DNA of 64,000 bases from Marinobacter fonticola (GCF_008122265.1 NZ_CP043042.1:992001-1056000); one strand, 5' to 3'. Shown: positions 30,181 through 44,621, counted from the first letter of the stretch. Notes: generated from the sequence alone by a model not told the origin. Program-made: numbers and translations.

Positions 30181-31665
30181 ATGTGCATGTCATCCCTGAG
30201 CGCCCTGCTAGATCCTATCGTCGACGTCCCTTCGGTATTCGACGTCGCTATTCATGGTCTGGCGACCGATAGCCGCGAGGTTAAGCCCGGCGACGCTTTT
30301 ATCGCCGTAAGTGGTGCTCGCACGCCAGCCGATCACTACATGGCCGACGCGATAGCTGCGGGCGCCGTGACCATTTTGCTGGAAACGGAACATCCTCAAC
30401 CCTGTTACGAGCAGTTCGGCTCCCTGATCGTGAGCGTGCCGGAACTCAAGCGCCAGATGGGCGCTATCGCCGATCGCTTTTACCGTTCGCCGTCCAGCGA
30501 TATGGATATCATTGGCGTCACCGGCACCAATGGTAAAACCTCGGTGACCCAGTATTTGAGCCAGTTACTGTCCTATGCGGGGCATTCGTGTGGCGTGATC
30601 GGCACGCTCGGCTATGGTGTTGGCGGCCAAATGACGCCCGCCACTCACACGACGCCGGACGTGGTACGCATCAATCAGGTTTTGCACCGCATTCGAGTGT
30701 CTGGCGGCAAAGCTGTGGCGATGGAAGTTTCGTCCCATGCCCTGGATCAAGGCCGAGTCGACGATGTCCATGTTCGAGGCGCTATTTTCACCAACCTGAC
30801 GCGTGATCACCTCGATTATCACGGCAGCATGGACGCCTATGGCGAGGCCAAGAAACTGTTGTTTCGGCAGAACGGTCTGGAGTTTGCTGTTATCAATTTC
30901 GATGATCCTTTCGGGCGCCAGCTATACGAACAGCTTGAGGGCGAGTGCGATCGTATTCGTTACAGCCTCCACGAGGCCCAGACCGAGTTGTGGTTGAAGA
31001 GCCTTAATGCTCACGCCGATGGTTTCGATGCTCAGTTTGACGGGAAGTGGGGGTTGCTCACTGTATCGGCCGCGCTGATGGGGCGCTTCAATATCAGCAA
31101 CGTATTGGCTTCTGCGGCTGCAGCGCTTCAGCTCGGTATCTCCGTTGACGATGTCCAGGCTGGCGTCCAGCGTCTGGTCCCGCCGGCAGGTCGACTTGAG
31201 CGGTTTGCCGGCGCCTCGGGGGTTAGCGTTGTGGTGGATTACGCCCACACGCCCGATGCGCTGAGTAATGCCCTGGACGCCCTCAAACCTCACGTCGAGG
31301 GACGGTTGTGGTGTGTATTCGGGTGCGGCGGCGATCGCGATCCCGGAAAGCGTCCGGAAATGGCTGCCGTGGCCGAGAGCGTCGCCGACCGAGTTATCGT
31401 GACCGACGACAATCCCCGGGGCGAAGATCCTGCGACGATTGTAGAGCAGATAATGAGTGGTTTCGGGCAGACGTCCACGGTCGTGACGATACATGACCGT
31501 GAGGCCGCTATTCGTCAGGCAATATTCGATGCCCAGCCGGGGGATGTTGTGCTGGTCGCCGGCAAGGGCCATGAAACCTACCAGGAGGTGCGCGGCACAC
31601 GCTTTGATTTCAGTGATGCCGGCGTCGTTCGCCAGGCGTTGGTCGACAGGGAGAGCGAGCGATGA
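30181..31665 (+). CDS. murE: UDP-MurNAc-tripeptide synthetase (meso-DAP adding)
   Basis: MurE adds meso-diaminopimelate to UDP-MurNAc-L-Ala-D-Glu in the cytoplasm. The 494-residue product has the Mur ligase ATP loop GVTGTNGKTSVT (~115), the central carbamylated-lysine region (YHGSMDAYGEAKKLLF) and the C-terminal DNPRGEDP motif (~410), where DNPR marks meso-DAP rather than lysine specificity. A second ATG lies two codons in (30187). The first is used here, with GGGGGT upstream. It overlaps murF by four bases. Confidence 0.96.
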   Translation: MCMSSLSALLDPIVDVPSVFDVAIHGLATDSREVKPGDAFIAVSGARTPADHYMADAIAAGAVTILLETEHPQPCYEQFGSLIVSVPELKRQMGAIADRFYRSPSSDMDIIGVTGTNGKTSVTQYLSQLLSYAGHSCGVIGTLGYGVGGQMTPATHTTPDVVRINQVLHRIRVSGGKAVAMEVSSHALDQGRVDDVHVRGAIFTNLTRDHLDYHGSMDAYGEAKKLLFRQNGLEFAVINFDDPFGRQLYEQLEGECDRIRYSLHEAQTELWLKSLNAHADGFDAQFDGKWGLLTVSAALMGRFNISNVLASAAAALQLGISVDDVQAGVQRLVPPAGRLERFAGASGVSVVVDYAHTPDALSNALDALKPHVEGRLWCVFGCGGDRDPGKRPEMAAVAESVADRVIVTDDNPRGEDPATIVEQIMSGFGQTSTVVTIHDREAAIRQAIFDAQPGDVVLVAGKGHETYQEVRGTRFDFSDAGVVRQALVDRESER

Positions 31666-33029
31666 TGCAGCCTTTCAGCCTGCAAGATGCGGCAGAAATG
31701 ACCGGAGCCGCGCCCATAGCCTCAGCGATAGCCTATACCGGCGTATCGACCGACACGCGGACGATTCAGCCCGGGGACCTGTTTGTGGCATTACGTGGAG
31801 AGCGCTTTGATGGCCATGCCTATGTCCAGCAAGCGATAAATGCCGGGGCTGTGGCAGCGGTCGTTGACCAGATGCAGGAAGGCGCCTCTGCGCCGCAACT
31901 GGAGGTGAGCGATACGCTGCAGGCCCTGGGGCAGCTGGCGCTGGGAAATCGGCTGGCGAGTCCGGCGCGGTGCGTCGGTGTGACGGGCAGCAGCGGCAAA
32001 ACCACCGTCAAGGAAATGCTGGCGGCGATCCTTCGCCAGGAAGGCGAAACCCTGGCGACGCAAGGCAACCTGAATAACCATATAGGCGTACCGCTGACCC
32101 TCTTCCGGTTGCAGCCGGCACATCGGTACGCCGTGATCGAGATGGGCGCCAGCGGTATGGGGGAAATTGCCTACACCGTTAACCTGGCGCGCCCCGAGGT
32201 CGCGGTGTTGACTAACGCAGGCGAAGCTCATCTCGAAGGCTTTGGCAGTTACGAAAATATCGTCGCGGCCAAGGGCGAAATCATTGACGGTGTCGCCTCC
32301 GACGGCGCTGTCGTTCTTAATGCTGACGATCCGGCTTGCCCGGTATGGCGCACGCGGGCAGGCCAGCGCCGAGTGCTGACGGTCAGTGCCGCAGCCGACT
32401 CCGGTGCCGACTATCACTATCGTAATGTTCGCTCCAAAGATGGCCAGTCGATATGCGAGGTTGTCGGGCCGTCAGGCTGGACACAGGACATTCAGTTTGA
32501 GCTTCCAGGCGCGCACAACCTGTTGAATGCCTTGATGGCAATTGCGGCAACCCGCGAGTTGGGGGCCAGCGATGAGTCGGTCAAAAAAGGCTTGAGCGAA
32601 TTAAAACCCGTTAAAGGTCGTTTGCAAAAGATTGCGTTACAGTCCGGCGTCAATCTCATAGACGATAGTTACAACGCCAACCCGACGTCGATGAAGGCGG
32701 CGTTGCAGCACCTTGCGGAGCAGGACGGAACGGGCGCTGCCGTTCTGGGGCGCATGGCTGAATTGGGGCCGGAGGAGGAGCGGCTGCATGAAGAGATCGG
32801 CGCTGTTGCAGCGCAATTAGGCATCGCTCACTTACTGGTCGTGGGCCGTGGCACGGAAGGTTACGTGCGGGGCTTTGGCCCCGGCGCACAACAATTCGAA
32901 TCGCATGAAGCCGCAGCGGATTGGCTTTTGGCGCACAGGTCGCCCCCGATGACGATTCTGGTTAAGGGTTCTCGTAGTTCTGCCATGGATAACGTGGTCA
33001 GAGCATTGCTCGATAAGGTAAATAACTGA
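31662..33029 (+). CDS. murF: UDP-MurNAc-tripeptide--D-alanyl-D-alanine ligase
   Basis: MurF adds the D-Ala-D-Ala dipeptide to complete UDP-MurNAc-pentapeptide. The 455-residue protein shows the N-terminal [20 protein letters not shown] domain, the ATP loop [15 protein letters not shown] (~107-121), [12 protein letters not shown] and the C-terminal [17 protein letters not shown] motif. It overlaps murE by ATGA and mraY by one base. Confidence 0.96.
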   Translation: MMQPFSLQDAAEMTGAAPIASAIAYTGVSTDTRTIQPGDLFVALRGERFDGHAYVQQAINAGAVAAVVDQMQEGASAPQLEVSDTLQALGQLALGNRLASPARCVGVTGSSGKTTVKEMLAAILRQEGETLATQGNLNNHIGVPLTLFRLQPAHRYAVIEMGASGMGEIAYTVNLARPEVAVLTNAGEAHLEGFGSYENIVAAKGEIIDGVASDGAVVLNADDPACPVWRTRAGQRRVLTVSAAADSGADYHYRNVRSKDGQSICEVVGPSGWTQDIQFELPGAHNLLNALMAIAATRELGASDESVKKGLSELKPVKGRLQKIALQSGVNLIDDSYNANPTSMKAALQHLAEQDGTGAAVLGRMAELGPEEERLHEEIGAVAAQLGIAHLLVVGRGTEGYVRGFGPGAQQFESHEAAADWLLAHRSPPMTILVKGSRSSAMDNVVRALLDKVNN

Positions 33030-34114
33030 TGTTGCTCTGGCTAACGGATTTCCTGGCCCAGTATTTCGACGAGCTGACGGTATTCCGTTACCTCACTCTG
33101 CGCGGCATTCTCGGTGTGCTGACTGCACTGATGATTTCGCTGATCATTGGTCCCTACATGATTCGCAAGCTGGGTCAGTATCAGATCGGTCAGGCGGTGA
33201 GGGACGATGGCCCGCAAACCCACCTGAGCAAAGCCGGCACCCCAACCATGGGCGGCTCGTTGATCTTGGTGGCGATTGCTGTCAGTACGTTGCTCTGGGC
33301 AGATCTGACCAACCGGTATGTGTGGGTCACGTTGCTGGTCACACTGTGCTTCGGTGCTATTGGCTGGGTCGACGATTACCGCAAAGTGGTCGAGCGCAAC
33401 CCACGTGGGTTACCGGCGCGCTGGAAATACTTTTGGCAGTCGGTTGTCGGCGCCGGGGCAGCGGTTGCTCTGTTTTATTCGTCCAGCCTTCCGCAGGAGA
33501 CGTCATTGCTGCTGCCGTTTTTCAAGAACGTCAGCCTGGAGATGGGGCCCGTCGTCTTTATCCTGCTGACCTACTTCGTGATTGTCGGCAGCAGTAACGC
33601 GGTGAATCTAACGGACGGCCTGGATGGCCTGGCGATCATGCCTACGGTGATGGTGGCGGCTGCGCTAGCGATTTTTTGCTACCTCTCCGGCCACGTCCAG
33701 TTTGCCGAGTACTTGCTGATTCCGCATCTGCCCGGCAGCGGCGAGCTGATTGTGTTTTGCGGTGCGCTGGTCGGGGCTGGCCTGGGTTTTCTCTGGTTCA
33801 ACACTTATCCCGCCCAGGTCTTTATGGGGGACGTAGGGGCACTGGCGCTTGGCGCGGCACTGGGTGTCGTAGCGGTGATCGCGCGCCAGGAGCTGGTGCT
33901 TTTCATTATGGGCGGTGTGTTCGTGATGGAAACGGTCTCGGTCATTTTGCAAGTGGCGTCGTTCCGCCTGACCGGCCGGCGGATATTCCGGATGGCGCCG
34001 CTGCACCATCATTTTGAACTGAAAGGTTGGCCCGAGCCCCGCGTCATCGTGCGGTTCTGGGTGGTAACCGTGGTCCTGGTCCTGGTGGGCCTGGCTACAT
34101 TGAAGATCCGTTAA
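33029..34114 (+). CDS. mraY: Phospho-N-acetylmuramoyl-pentapeptide transferase
   Basis: MraY transfers phospho-MurNAc-pentapeptide to undecaprenyl phosphate, forming lipid I in the inner membrane. The 361-residue, ten-helix protein contains the conserved GWVDDYRKV with the Asp pair, [20 protein letters not shown] and the cytoplasmic [11 protein letters not shown] motif. It starts at the murF stop and lies 16 bp before murD. Confidence 0.97.
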   Translation: MLLWLTDFLAQYFDELTVFRYLTLRGILGVLTALMISLIIGPYMIRKLGQYQIGQAVRDDGPQTHLSKAGTPTMGGSLILVAIAVSTLLWADLTNRYVWVTLLVTLCFGAIGWVDDYRKVVERNPRGLPARWKYFWQSVVGAGAAVALFYSSSLPQETSLLLPFFKNVSLEMGPVVFILLTYFVIVGSSNAVNLTDGLDGLAIMPTVMVAAALAIFCYLSGHVQFAEYLLIPHLPGSGELIVFCGALVGAGLGFLWFNTYPAQVFMGDVGALALGAALGVVAVIARQELVLFIMGGVFVMETVSVILQVASFRLTGRRIFRMAPLHHHFELKGWPEPRVIVRFWVVTVVLVLVGLATLKIR

Positions 34115-34130
34115 ATCGGTTGGACTGTTG

Positions 34131-35474
34131 ATGAGTGTCATAACTTCAGATCGTCGCACATTGGTTGTAGGGCTCGGTAAGACCGGGCTCTCCTGCGTGC
34201 GCTACCTGCAAGCGCAGGGGCGGTCCGTGGCTGTGGCCGATTCGCGCGCCAATCCGCCAGGACTGGATGAATTGCGCGCGGGGTTTTCCGACGTGCCGGT
34301 TCACTGCGGCGATTTCGACGCCGACTATTTCGCTGGCTTCAATGAGTTGATCGTGAGCCCGGGCATCAGTATCGAGACACCGGCTATCGCCCGCGCGCGG
34401 GATCAGGGCGCGTGGATTCGCGGTGATATCGATCTGTTCAGCCAGGCGGCCCAAGCGCCGGTCGTGGCCATCACCGGATCAAACGGCAAAACCACGGTCA
34501 CGACGCTGGTTGGGGAGATGGCAAAAGCAGCAGGTGTGCGGGTCGCCGTGGGCGGCAATATCGGAACGCCAGCGCTGGACTTGTTGGATGATGCGGTCGA
34601 ACTCTATGTGCTTGAGCTTTCCAGCTTCCAGCTCGAAACGACGGACGAGCTTGGTGCGGAAGCGGCCGCAATTCTCAACGTCACCGACGATCATATGGAT
34701 CGTTATCCCACGAAGATGGCGTATTTTCAGGCCAAACAGCGCATCTATAACGGATGCAAGAAAGCCGTGATCAACCTTGACGATGCGCTGAGCCAGCCCA
34801 TGGCTCGGGATAATCTGAGTTTCCGTGCTTACGGCCAGCACCGGATCAACCCGGAAACGTTTAGCCTGCGGGACGAGGACGGCCAGCTCTGGATCACCTA
34901 CGGCTTTGACAACCTGATCCGCGCCGACGAGCTAAAGCTGATGGGCCGCCACAACCTGCTGAATATCATGGCCGCCCTGGGACTGGGCGACTGCGTCGGG
35001 CTGCCGATGGACACGATGCTGGAGGTGGTGCGGCGATTCGAAGGCCTGCCACACCGCTGCCAGTTTGTCCGCGAGGTAAACGGTGTCGGCTATATCAACG
35101 ATTCCAAGGGCACCAATGTCGGTGCCACAGTAGCCGCGCTGGATAGCCTGAAGCCAGCGGATGGGCAGGTAGTTCTGATTGCGGGCGGCGACGGCAAGGG
35201 CGCCGATTTTGCGCCGCTGCGTGATGTCGTTCGCCGGACATGCCGCCATGTTGCGGTTTTCGGTAAGGACGCGGCGCGGCTGGAAGATACCCTGGCCGAA
35301 CAGGTGCCCGTCTCCCGGGTCAAGGACCTCTCCGCTGCCGTCGAAACCGCAGCACGCGAGGCACAACCGGGCGATAGGGTTCTGCTGTCGCCAGCCTGCG
35401 CCAGCCTGGATATGTTTGCGAACTACGAGGCGCGCGGTGCGGCCTTTATCCGGCAGGTGGAGGCGTTGATATGA
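34131..35474 (+). CDS. murD: UDP-MurNAc-L-alanine--D-glutamate ligase
   Basis: MurD adds D-glutamate to UDP-MurNAc-L-Ala. The 447-residue product begins MSVITSDRRTLVVGLGKTGL with a Rossmann-like UDP domain. The ATP loop is AITGSNGKTTVTTL (~114-127), followed by LELSSFQLETT and NVTDDHMDRYP. The ATG at 34131 is preferred over an upstream in-frame TTG. It overlaps ftsW by four bases. Confidence 0.96.
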   Translation: MSVITSDRRTLVVGLGKTGLSCVRYLQAQGRSVAVADSRANPPGLDELRAGFSDVPVHCGDFDADYFAGFNELIVSPGISIETPAIARARDQGAWIRGDIDLFSQAAQAPVVAITGSNGKTTVTTLVGEMAKAAGVRVAVGGNIGTPALDLLDDAVELYVLELSSFQLETTDELGAEAAAILNVTDDHMDRYPTKMAYFQAKQRIYNGCKKAVINLDDALSQPMARDNLSFRAYGQHRINPETFSLRDEDGQLWITYGFDNLIRADELKLMGRHNLLNIMAALGLGDCVGLPMDTMLEVVRRFEGLPHRCQFVREVNGVGYINDSKGTNVGATVAALDSLKPADGQVVLIAGGDGKGADFAPLRDVVRRTCRHVAVFGKDAARLEDTLAEQVPVSRVKDLSAAVETAAREAQPGDRVLLSPACASLDMFANYEARGAAFIRQVEALI

Positions 35475-36664
35475 ATCTGTCCCTGCACCTGATGGCGACG
35501 CCCCGGTATCGCGGTATTCAGCCGCTGTCGCTTCTGATCTTCAGCTCGATCAGTCTTTTGCTGGTGGGTGTAGTGATGATTGGCTCGGCCTCCATGGATA
35601 CCGCAGCTCAAAATATGGACAGCGCCTACTACTACATTGGCAGGCAATTCCTTTACGCATTGCTGGGCATCGGTGTGGCTCTGGTCGTGGCGAACGTGCC
35701 ATTGAGCTGGTGGGAACGTAGCGGATGGCTGTTATTGGGCGTCGGCCTGCTCATCCTGGCGCTGGTGCTGACCCCGCTGGGTCGGACGGTCAATGGATCG
35801 ACCCGCTGGATTCCGCTGGGTCTGTTCAACGTGCAAGTCTCCGAAGTCGCCAAGATTTGCCTGATTGCCTACCTCGCTGGCTATGTGGTTCGTCGCCGCG
35901 ACGAGTTGGTTAACACCTGGCTGGGCTTCCTTAAGCCGGTTATGGTTTTGGCGTTCGCGTCGGTACTGCTGGTCATCGAGCCGGATTTCGGTGCCACAGT
36001 CGTGCTGATGGCTGCCGCCCTGGGCATGATTTTCCTCAGCGGCGTGCGCCTGAGCCGGTTCTTGCCGCTGATTGCTGTCTGTCTGGCGATGGGCGCTGCG
36101 CTGATTGTCTTTCAGCCCTACCGGTTGAAGCGGGTGGTGTCTTACTTGGATCCCTGGCAGGACCAGTTCGATACCGGCTACCAGCTGACTCAGTCGCTGA
36201 TCGCGTTCGGCCGCGGCGAGTGGACCGGGGTTGGGCTGGGCAATTCGATCCAGAAGCTGTTCTATCTGCCGGAGGCCCATACCGACTTTATTTTTGCCAT
36301 TATCGCCGAGGAATTTGGTCTGCTTGGATCGCTGGCTGTTCTTGTTCTGTTCGGTTTGCTGGTCTGGGTCGGGTTACTGATTTCCCGGCGGGCGGAAGCG
36401 GCCGGGATGCCGTTCGCGTCGTGCTTTGGCTATGGACTCACGTTGCTGATTGGCCTTCAGGCCGCCATTAATATGGCCGTGAATACAGGGCTGCTCCCCA
36501 CCAAGGGTCTGACTCTGCCGCTGGTCAGCTATGGCGGCAGCAGTTTGTTGGCCACCTGCGTGTGTATCGGCGTATTGGCGCGTATCGAAATGGAACGCCT
36601 GGACCGGTTGGAGCAGGCGGACAAGGGCAGCAAACCAAAGGGAGGCGCACGCTATGACGACTAA
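35471..36664 (+). CDS. ftsW: Septal peptidoglycan glycosyltransferase FtsW
   Basis: FtsW is the SEDS-family glycosyltransferase of the divisome and partner of FtsI. The 397-residue protein has about ten membrane helices. Typical SEDS segments are RWIPLGLFNVQVSEVAKICL, EPDFGATVVLMAAALGMIFL, YLDPWQDQFDTGYQLTQSLI and HTDFIFAIIAEEFGLLG, which includes the catalytic Asp, plus PLVSYGGSSLLATC. Distinction from RodA is by its place between murD and murG. It overlaps murD by four and murG by 11 bases. Confidence 0.96.
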   Translation: MNLSLHLMATPRYRGIQPLSLLIFSSISLLLVGVVMIGSASMDTAAQNMDSAYYYIGRQFLYALLGIGVALVVANVPLSWWERSGWLLLGVGLLILALVLTPLGRTVNGSTRWIPLGLFNVQVSEVAKICLIAYLAGYVVRRRDELVNTWLGFLKPVMVLAFASVLLVIEPDFGATVVLMAAALGMIFLSGVRLSRFLPLIAVCLAMGAALIVFQPYRLKRVVSYLDPWQDQFDTGYQLTQSLIAFGRGEWTGVGLGNSIQKLFYLPEAHTDFIFAIIAEEFGLLGSLAVLVLFGLLVWVGLLISRRAEAAGMPFASCFGYGLTLLIGLQAAINMAVNTGLLPTKGLTLPLVSYGGSSLLATCVCIGVLARIEMERLDRLEQADKGSKPKGGARYDD

Positions 36665-37728
36665 GCGTTTCCTGATCATGGCTGGCGGCACAGGCGGGCA
36701 TGTGTTTCCTGCATTAGCCACCGCCCGCCGGCTGCAGCAACAGGGCCACGAGGTTTTTTGGTTGGGCTCGCGCGGCGGAATGGAAGAGCGGTTGATTGGC
36801 GAGACCGATATCCCGTTGTCGACCATTTCCGTATCCGGTCTGCGGGGGAAGGGTCCTCTGGCGCTGGTGATGGCGCCGTTCCGGTTGGTCCGCGCGCTGA
36901 AGCAGGCGCTTAGTGTGGTTCGGGAGATACAGCCTCATTGTGTGATCGGCATGGGCGGCTTCGTGACGGGGCCCGGTGGAGTGGCGGCCTGGCTGACGCG
37001 CACGCCTTTGTTGGTGCATGAGCAGAATGCCATCGCCGGGATGACCAACCGTATTCTGGCTAAGTTTGCCAAAACGGTGATGGAAGCGTTTCCGGACAGT
37101 TTTGGCAGTCAGGTCATTACACGCTATACCGGCAACCCTGTGCGCAGCGACCTGGCGACGATCGACATGCCGCAGCAGCGCATGGCCGGGCGTGAAGGGC
37201 CGATACGGCTGCTGGTCCTGGGCGGCAGCCTCGGCGCCCAGGCCATCAATGCCGTTCTGCCGAAGGCCCTGGCGCTCGTACCGGAAAATGAGCGGCCCAC
37301 CGTGCGTCACCAGTGTGGCACGAAGAATCTGGAGAGCACCGAAGGCTATTACAAGGCAGCAGGTGTGGAGGCAGAACTGGAGCCATTCATCAAGGATATG
37401 GCTGCAGCGTATAGCTGGGCGGACGTGGTGCTTTGCCGTTCCGGCGCGTTAACGATTGCCGAACTGTGTGCGGTGGGATTGGGGGCAATTCTTGTACCGT
37501 TCCCGCATGCGGTGGACGATCATCAAACATTGAATGGTCAGCAGATGGTGAAAGCCGGCGCTGCCATTTTGATCCCACAGAACAAACTGACTGAAGAGGT
37601 GCTGGTCGAAGCATTGAGTCCGCTGGTCAGCGATCGCAACAAGGTTGTGGCGCTGGCTGACGCGGCCCGCTCGCTGGCCCGCGCCGATGCTACGGAGCGC
37701 GTTGTGAATTATTGTTTGGAGGCGGCCC

Positions 37729-37736
<8 letters not shown>
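36654..37736 (+). CDS. murG: UDP-GlcNAc:lipid I N-acetylglucosaminyltransferase
   Basis: MurG adds GlcNAc to lipid I to give lipid II on the inner face of the cytoplasmic membrane. ATG 36654 gives [20 protein letters not shown], the standard N-terminal glycine loop, with GGAGG upstream. The open frame extends 41 codons further but only over ftsW in another frame. Other motifs are [35 protein letters not shown] and [15 protein letters not shown] with the UDP-GlcNAc site. The product has 360 residues. Confidence 0.97.
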
Positions 37737-40995
<3,259 letters not shown>

Positions 40996-41016
40996 ACCAT
41001 TCATCTGGTGAAACAC

Positions 41017-42252
41017 ATGTCAGGGGTTGAAACGGAAAACATGATTGTCGGCCTGGATATCGGCACCTCTAAAGTGGTGGCCATTGTCGGCAAGCGCAAA
41101 CTGGACGGCACCATCGAGATCGTCGGCATCGGTTCGCACCCGTCAAGGGGGCTCAAGCGCGGTGTCGTGGTTAACATCGAGACGACGGTGCATGCCATCC
41201 AGCGGGCGGTGGAGGAGGCGGAGCTGATGGCCGGCTGTCGTATCCATTCCGTGTATGCGGGCATCGCCGGTAGCCATATCCGCAGCCTCAACTCCCACGG
41301 CATCGTCGCTATCCGGGACCGGGAGGTGACTCAGGCAGACATCGACCGAGTGATCGATGCGGCCCAGGCGGTGGCGATTCCCGCAGACCAGAAAGTGCTC
41401 CATATCCTGCCCCAGGAGTTCGTGATCGATAACCAGGAGGGCATCAAAGAACCCCTGGGTATGTCGGGCGTGCGCCTGGAAGCCAAGGTTCATTTGGTGA
41501 CCTGCGCGGTGAATGCGGCGCAGAACATCGAGAAATGTGTGCGCCGCTGCGGTCTGGATGTAGATGACGTCATTCTCGAGCAGCTGGCTTCAAGCTATGC
41601 GGTATTGACTGAGGATGAGAAGGAGCTGGGCGTCTGTGTTGTCGATATCGGCGGCGGTACCACCGATATCGCGGTATTTACGGGTGGGGCGATCCGGCAC
41701 ACCGCGGTGATCCCCATCGCTGGCGACCAGGTCACCAACGACATTGCCATGGCCCTGCGTACACCCACTCAGAATGCCGAGGAAATCAAGATCAAGTACG
41801 CCTGCGCGCTAACGCAGCTGGCGGGCGCCGATGAAACCATCAAGGTGCCCAGCGTGGGCGAGCGTGCACCGCGCGATCTGTCCCGCCAAGCCCTGGCGGA
41901 AGTGGTTGAACCTCGCTACGAAGAGCTGTTCACCCTGGTGCAGACCGAATTGCGCCGGTCGGGATTCGAGGACCTGATCCCGGCGGGTGTGGTGATTACC
42001 GGCGGCTCATCGACGATGGAAGGCGTCGTCGAGCTGGCTGAGGAAATATTTCACATGCCGGTCAGGCTGGCTTCACCGCAGTCGGTCTCCGGTATGAAAG
42101 ATGTAGTCAATAACCCGATCTATGCCACCGGGGTTGGATTGTTGATCTATGGGTTCCGCCAGATGGATCTGGGCAAGGGACCTGCGCTCCGCAGTGAGGA
42201 TGCCCCTTCGCTGTTCGAGCGCATGAAGAGCTGGTTTACAGGCAATTTCTGA
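41017..42252 (+). CDS. ftsA: Cell division protein FtsA
   Basis: FtsA is the actin-like membrane tether of FtsZ. The 411-residue product has phosphate-1 GLDIGTSKVVAIVG, the SHS2 (1C) domain (~80-160), phosphate-2 VVDIGGGTTDIAVF and the adenosine motif VVITGGSSTMEG. The C-terminal amphipathic helix SLFERMKSWFTGNF targets the membrane. ATG 41017 is used, with GGTG upstream; a GTG three codons earlier (41008) is possible. ftsZ follows after 113 bp. Confidence 0.96.
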   Translation: MSGVETENMIVGLDIGTSKVVAIVGKRKLDGTIEIVGIGSHPSRGLKRGVVVNIETTVHAIQRAVEEAELMAGCRIHSVYAGIAGSHIRSLNSHGIVAIRDREVTQADIDRVIDAAQAVAIPADQKVLHILPQEFVIDNQEGIKEPLGMSGVRLEAKVHLVTCAVNAAQNIEKCVRRCGLDVDDVILEQLASSYAVLTEDEKELGVCVVDIGGGTTDIAVFTGGAIRHTAVIPIAGDQVTNDIAMALRTPTQNAEEIKIKYACALTQLAGADETIKVPSVGERAPRDLSRQALAEVVEPRYEELFTLVQTELRRSGFEDLIPAGVVITGGSSTMEGVVELAEEIFHMPVRLASPQSVSGMKDVVNNPIYATGVGLLIYGFRQMDLGKGPALRSEDAPSLFERMKSWFTGNF

Positions 42253-42365
42253 TAGCCGGTTCTACGGTGGTTGCGCCGGTACGTCCGGCCAGAGTAATGA
42301 CGAAGGTATCTCGAAAAAATATCGGCCGGAAAAGGTCGGAAAACTAATACGAAGGAGTAGGGGAA

Positions 42366-43523
42366 ATGTTCGAACTTGTTGATAATGTGCAACAAAATGC
42401 CGTAATAAAAGTGATCGGTGTTGGCGGCGGCGGCGGTAACGCCGTACGTCACATGCTGTCCAGCGATGTCGAAGGCGTGGATTTTATTTGCGCCAATACG
42501 GACGCACAGGCACTGACCGACATGGGGGCCAAGCAGGTCATCCAGTTGGGGGGCAATATCACTAAGGGCTTGGGCGCGGGTGCCAACCCTGAAGTTGGTC
42601 GTCAGGCGGCCTTGGAGGATCGCGACCGTATCGCCGAAGCCCTGCAGGGCGCGGATATGGTCTTTATCACGGCCGGCATGGGCGGCGGTACCGGCACCGG
42701 TGCTGCGCCGATTGTAGCCGAGGTGGCTCGTGAATTGGGCATCCTGACCGTGGCTGTGGTTACCAAGCCGTTCACCTTCGAAGGCGGTAAGCGCATGTCT
42801 GTCGCCGAGTCCGGGCTGAAGGATTTGGAAGACAGCGTCGACTCGCTGATTACGATTCCTAACGAAAAACTGCTTGCAGTGATGGGCAAGAAGACTAGTC
42901 TGCTGGATGCCTTCGCTGCTGCCAACGACGTGCTGCTGGGCGCGGTCCAGGGTATTGCTGACCTCATTACCCGCAACGGCATGATTAACGTCGACTTTGC
43001 CGATGTGAAAACCGTGATGTCCGAAATGGGCATGGCGATGATGGGTACGGCTCGCGCCACTGGCGAAAACCGTGCGCGTGAAGCGGCCGAAGCGGCTGTT
43101 CGCAGCCCGTTGTTGGAAGATATCAACTTGCAGGGCGCGAAAGGCATCCTGGTCAACATCACCGCGGGTATGGACCTCAACCTGGGCGAGTTCTCCGAGG
43201 TTGGCGACATTGTGCGCGAATTTGCATCCGATTCGGCCACGGTGGTTGTAGGTACCGTCATTGATCCGGAAATGACCGACGAGCTGAAGGTCACTGTCGT
43301 GGCTACCGGCCTGGGCGGCGACCGCGAGAAGCCGACCAAGGTGGTGGACAACACCCGGACACTGGATGGCAAGACAGATTATCACCAGTTGGATCGCCCG
43401 GCCGTTCTACGTCGTCGTGCAGTGGCTAATGGTAACGTGGCTATCGATCAAGAGCGTGATGGCGATGAGCAGAGTGTCGACTATCTCGATATTCCCGCAT
43501 TCTTGCGTCGTCAGGCGGATTGA
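42366..43523 (+). CDS. ftsZ: Cell division protein FtsZ
   Basis: FtsZ is the tubulin-like GTPase that forms the Z ring. The 385-residue protein shows [16 protein letters not shown] at the N-terminus, the tubulin signature [16 protein letters not shown] (~104-119), and the T7 catalytic loop [16 protein letters not shown] short linker leads to the conserved C-terminal peptide [14 protein letters not shown], the docking site for FtsA and ZipA. AAGGAG lies 10-11 bases upstream of the ATG. The ftsA-ftsZ gap of 113 bp may hold an extra ftsZ promoter. Confidence 0.98.
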   Translation: MFELVDNVQQNAVIKVIGVGGGGGNAVRHMLSSDVEGVDFICANTDAQALTDMGAKQVIQLGGNITKGLGAGANPEVGRQAALEDRDRIAEALQGADMVFITAGMGGGTGTGAAPIVAEVARELGILTVAVVTKPFTFEGGKRMSVAESGLKDLEDSVDSLITIPNEKLLAVMGKKTSLLDAFAAANDVLLGAVQGIADLITRNGMINVDFADVKTVMSEMGMAMMGTARATGENRAREAAEAAVRSPLLEDINLQGAKGILVNITAGMDLNLGEFSEVGDIVREFASDSATVVVGTVIDPEMTDELKVTVVATGLGGDREKPTKVVDNTRTLDGKTDYHQLDRPAVLRRRAVANGNVAIDQERDGDEQSVDYLDIPAFLRRQAD

Positions 43524-43590
43524 TAAACTGTCTCAATACGGATTCGGGATGAGATAGGAAAAAGCTAAGAAGGTGATAGGCCTAAGCCTT

Positions 43591-43602
43591 CGGTAATTAC
43601 CG
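43591..43602. promoter_or_regulatory. 12-bp palindrome before lpxC
   Basis: CGGTAATTACCG is a perfect palindrome 93 bp upstream of the lpxC start. It carries GGTAAT and ATTACC half-sites like the petA operator candidate, but overlapped rather than spaced. Confidence 0.35.
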
Positions 43603-43694
43603 ATTGGTTAAATGGTGTGCAGTGCTACTTTCTGGTAAACTTCGTGCAGTATTTTGCCCGAATAATATCTAACTTTTGTGACGGATTTTGTACG

Positions 43695-44612
43695 ATGATC
43701 AGACAACGTACGCTCAAAAACACCATCCGTGCGACCGGGGTCGGTTTGCACTCGGGTGAGAAAGTCTATCTGACGCTCAAGCCTGCGCCGGTCGAGACGG
43801 GGATAGTGTTTCGTCGAACCGACCTAGATCCGGTCGTTGAGATCAAGGCGTGCGCTGAAAACGTCGGCGAAACCATGCTCTCCACGACACTGGTCAAGCA
43901 GGATGTCCGTGTGGCGACTGTCGAACACTTGCTGTCAGCGATGGCTGGCCTGGGTATCGACAATTGCTATGTCGAGCTGAGTGCAGCTGAAGTGCCCATC
44001 ATGGACGGCAGTGCCGGACCTTTCGTTTTCCTTCTGCAATCGGCGGGCATTGCCGAGCAGGATTCTCCCAAGCGGTTTATTCGTATCAAGCGGGAAGTCA
44101 CTGTCGAGGAAGACGATAAGAAGGCTACGTTCCTTCCGTTCGAGGGCTTCAAAGTTAGTTTCGGCATTGATTTCGATCACCCGGTGTTCAAGGGCCGTGC
44201 TCAGAATGCCACGGTCGATTTCTCGTCCACTTCTTTCGTGAAAGAAGTCAGTCGAGCCCGCACCTTTGGCTTCATGCGCGATATCGAGAAGTTGCGTTCG
44301 ATGAACCTGGCGCTGGGCGGCAGTGTGGACAATGCCATCGTGGTCGATGATTACAAGATCCTGAACGAGGATGGTCTGCGCTATGATGATGAGTTCGTCA
44401 AGCACAAGGTATTGGACGCCATTGGTGACCTTTATCTGTTGGGCAACAGCCTGATCGGCGAGTTCCGCGGCCTGAAGTCGGGTCACGACCTGAATAATAA
44501 GCTGCTGCGCAAACTGCGGGCGGAAGAGGATGCATGGGAAGTAGTGACCTTCGAGGATGAAGCCACGGCGCCCATTTCGTACCTCAAGCCCGTACTCGTA
44601 TCTCAGGCTTGA
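43695..44612 (+). CDS. lpxC: UDP-3-O-acyl-N-acetylglucosamine deacetylase
   Basis: LpxC carries out the committed step of lipid A synthesis, a zinc-dependent deacetylation. The 305-residue product begins [20 protein letters not shown] and shows zinc ligand and active-site segments [30 protein letters not shown], the region SRARTFGFM and [15 protein letters not shown]. It ends with [23 protein letters not shown] 43695 matches the Pseudomonas start; the upstream open frame crosses the likely promoter. It is the last gene of the dcw cluster. Confidence 0.97.
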   Translation: MIRQRTLKNTIRATGVGLHSGEKVYLTLKPAPVETGIVFRRTDLDPVVEIKACAENVGETMLSTTLVKQDVRVATVEHLLSAMAGLGIDNCYVELSAAEVPIMDGSAGPFVFLLQSAGIAEQDSPKRFIRIKREVTVEEDDKKATFLPFEGFKVSFGIDFDHPVFKGRAQNATVDFSSTSFVKEVSRARTFGFMRDIEKLRSMNLALGGSVDNAIVVDDYKILNEDGLRYDDEFVKHKVLDAIGDLYLLGNSLIGEFRGLKSGHDLNNKLLRKLRAEEDAWEVVTFEDEATAPISYLKPVLVSQA

Positions 44613-44621
44613 GCGGGAGGC

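Noticed and set aside
42147..43385. 412-codon minus-strand frame opposite ftsA and ftsZ
   Set aside because: Antisense to ftsZ, low-complexity His/Gly-rich translation, no initiation signal.
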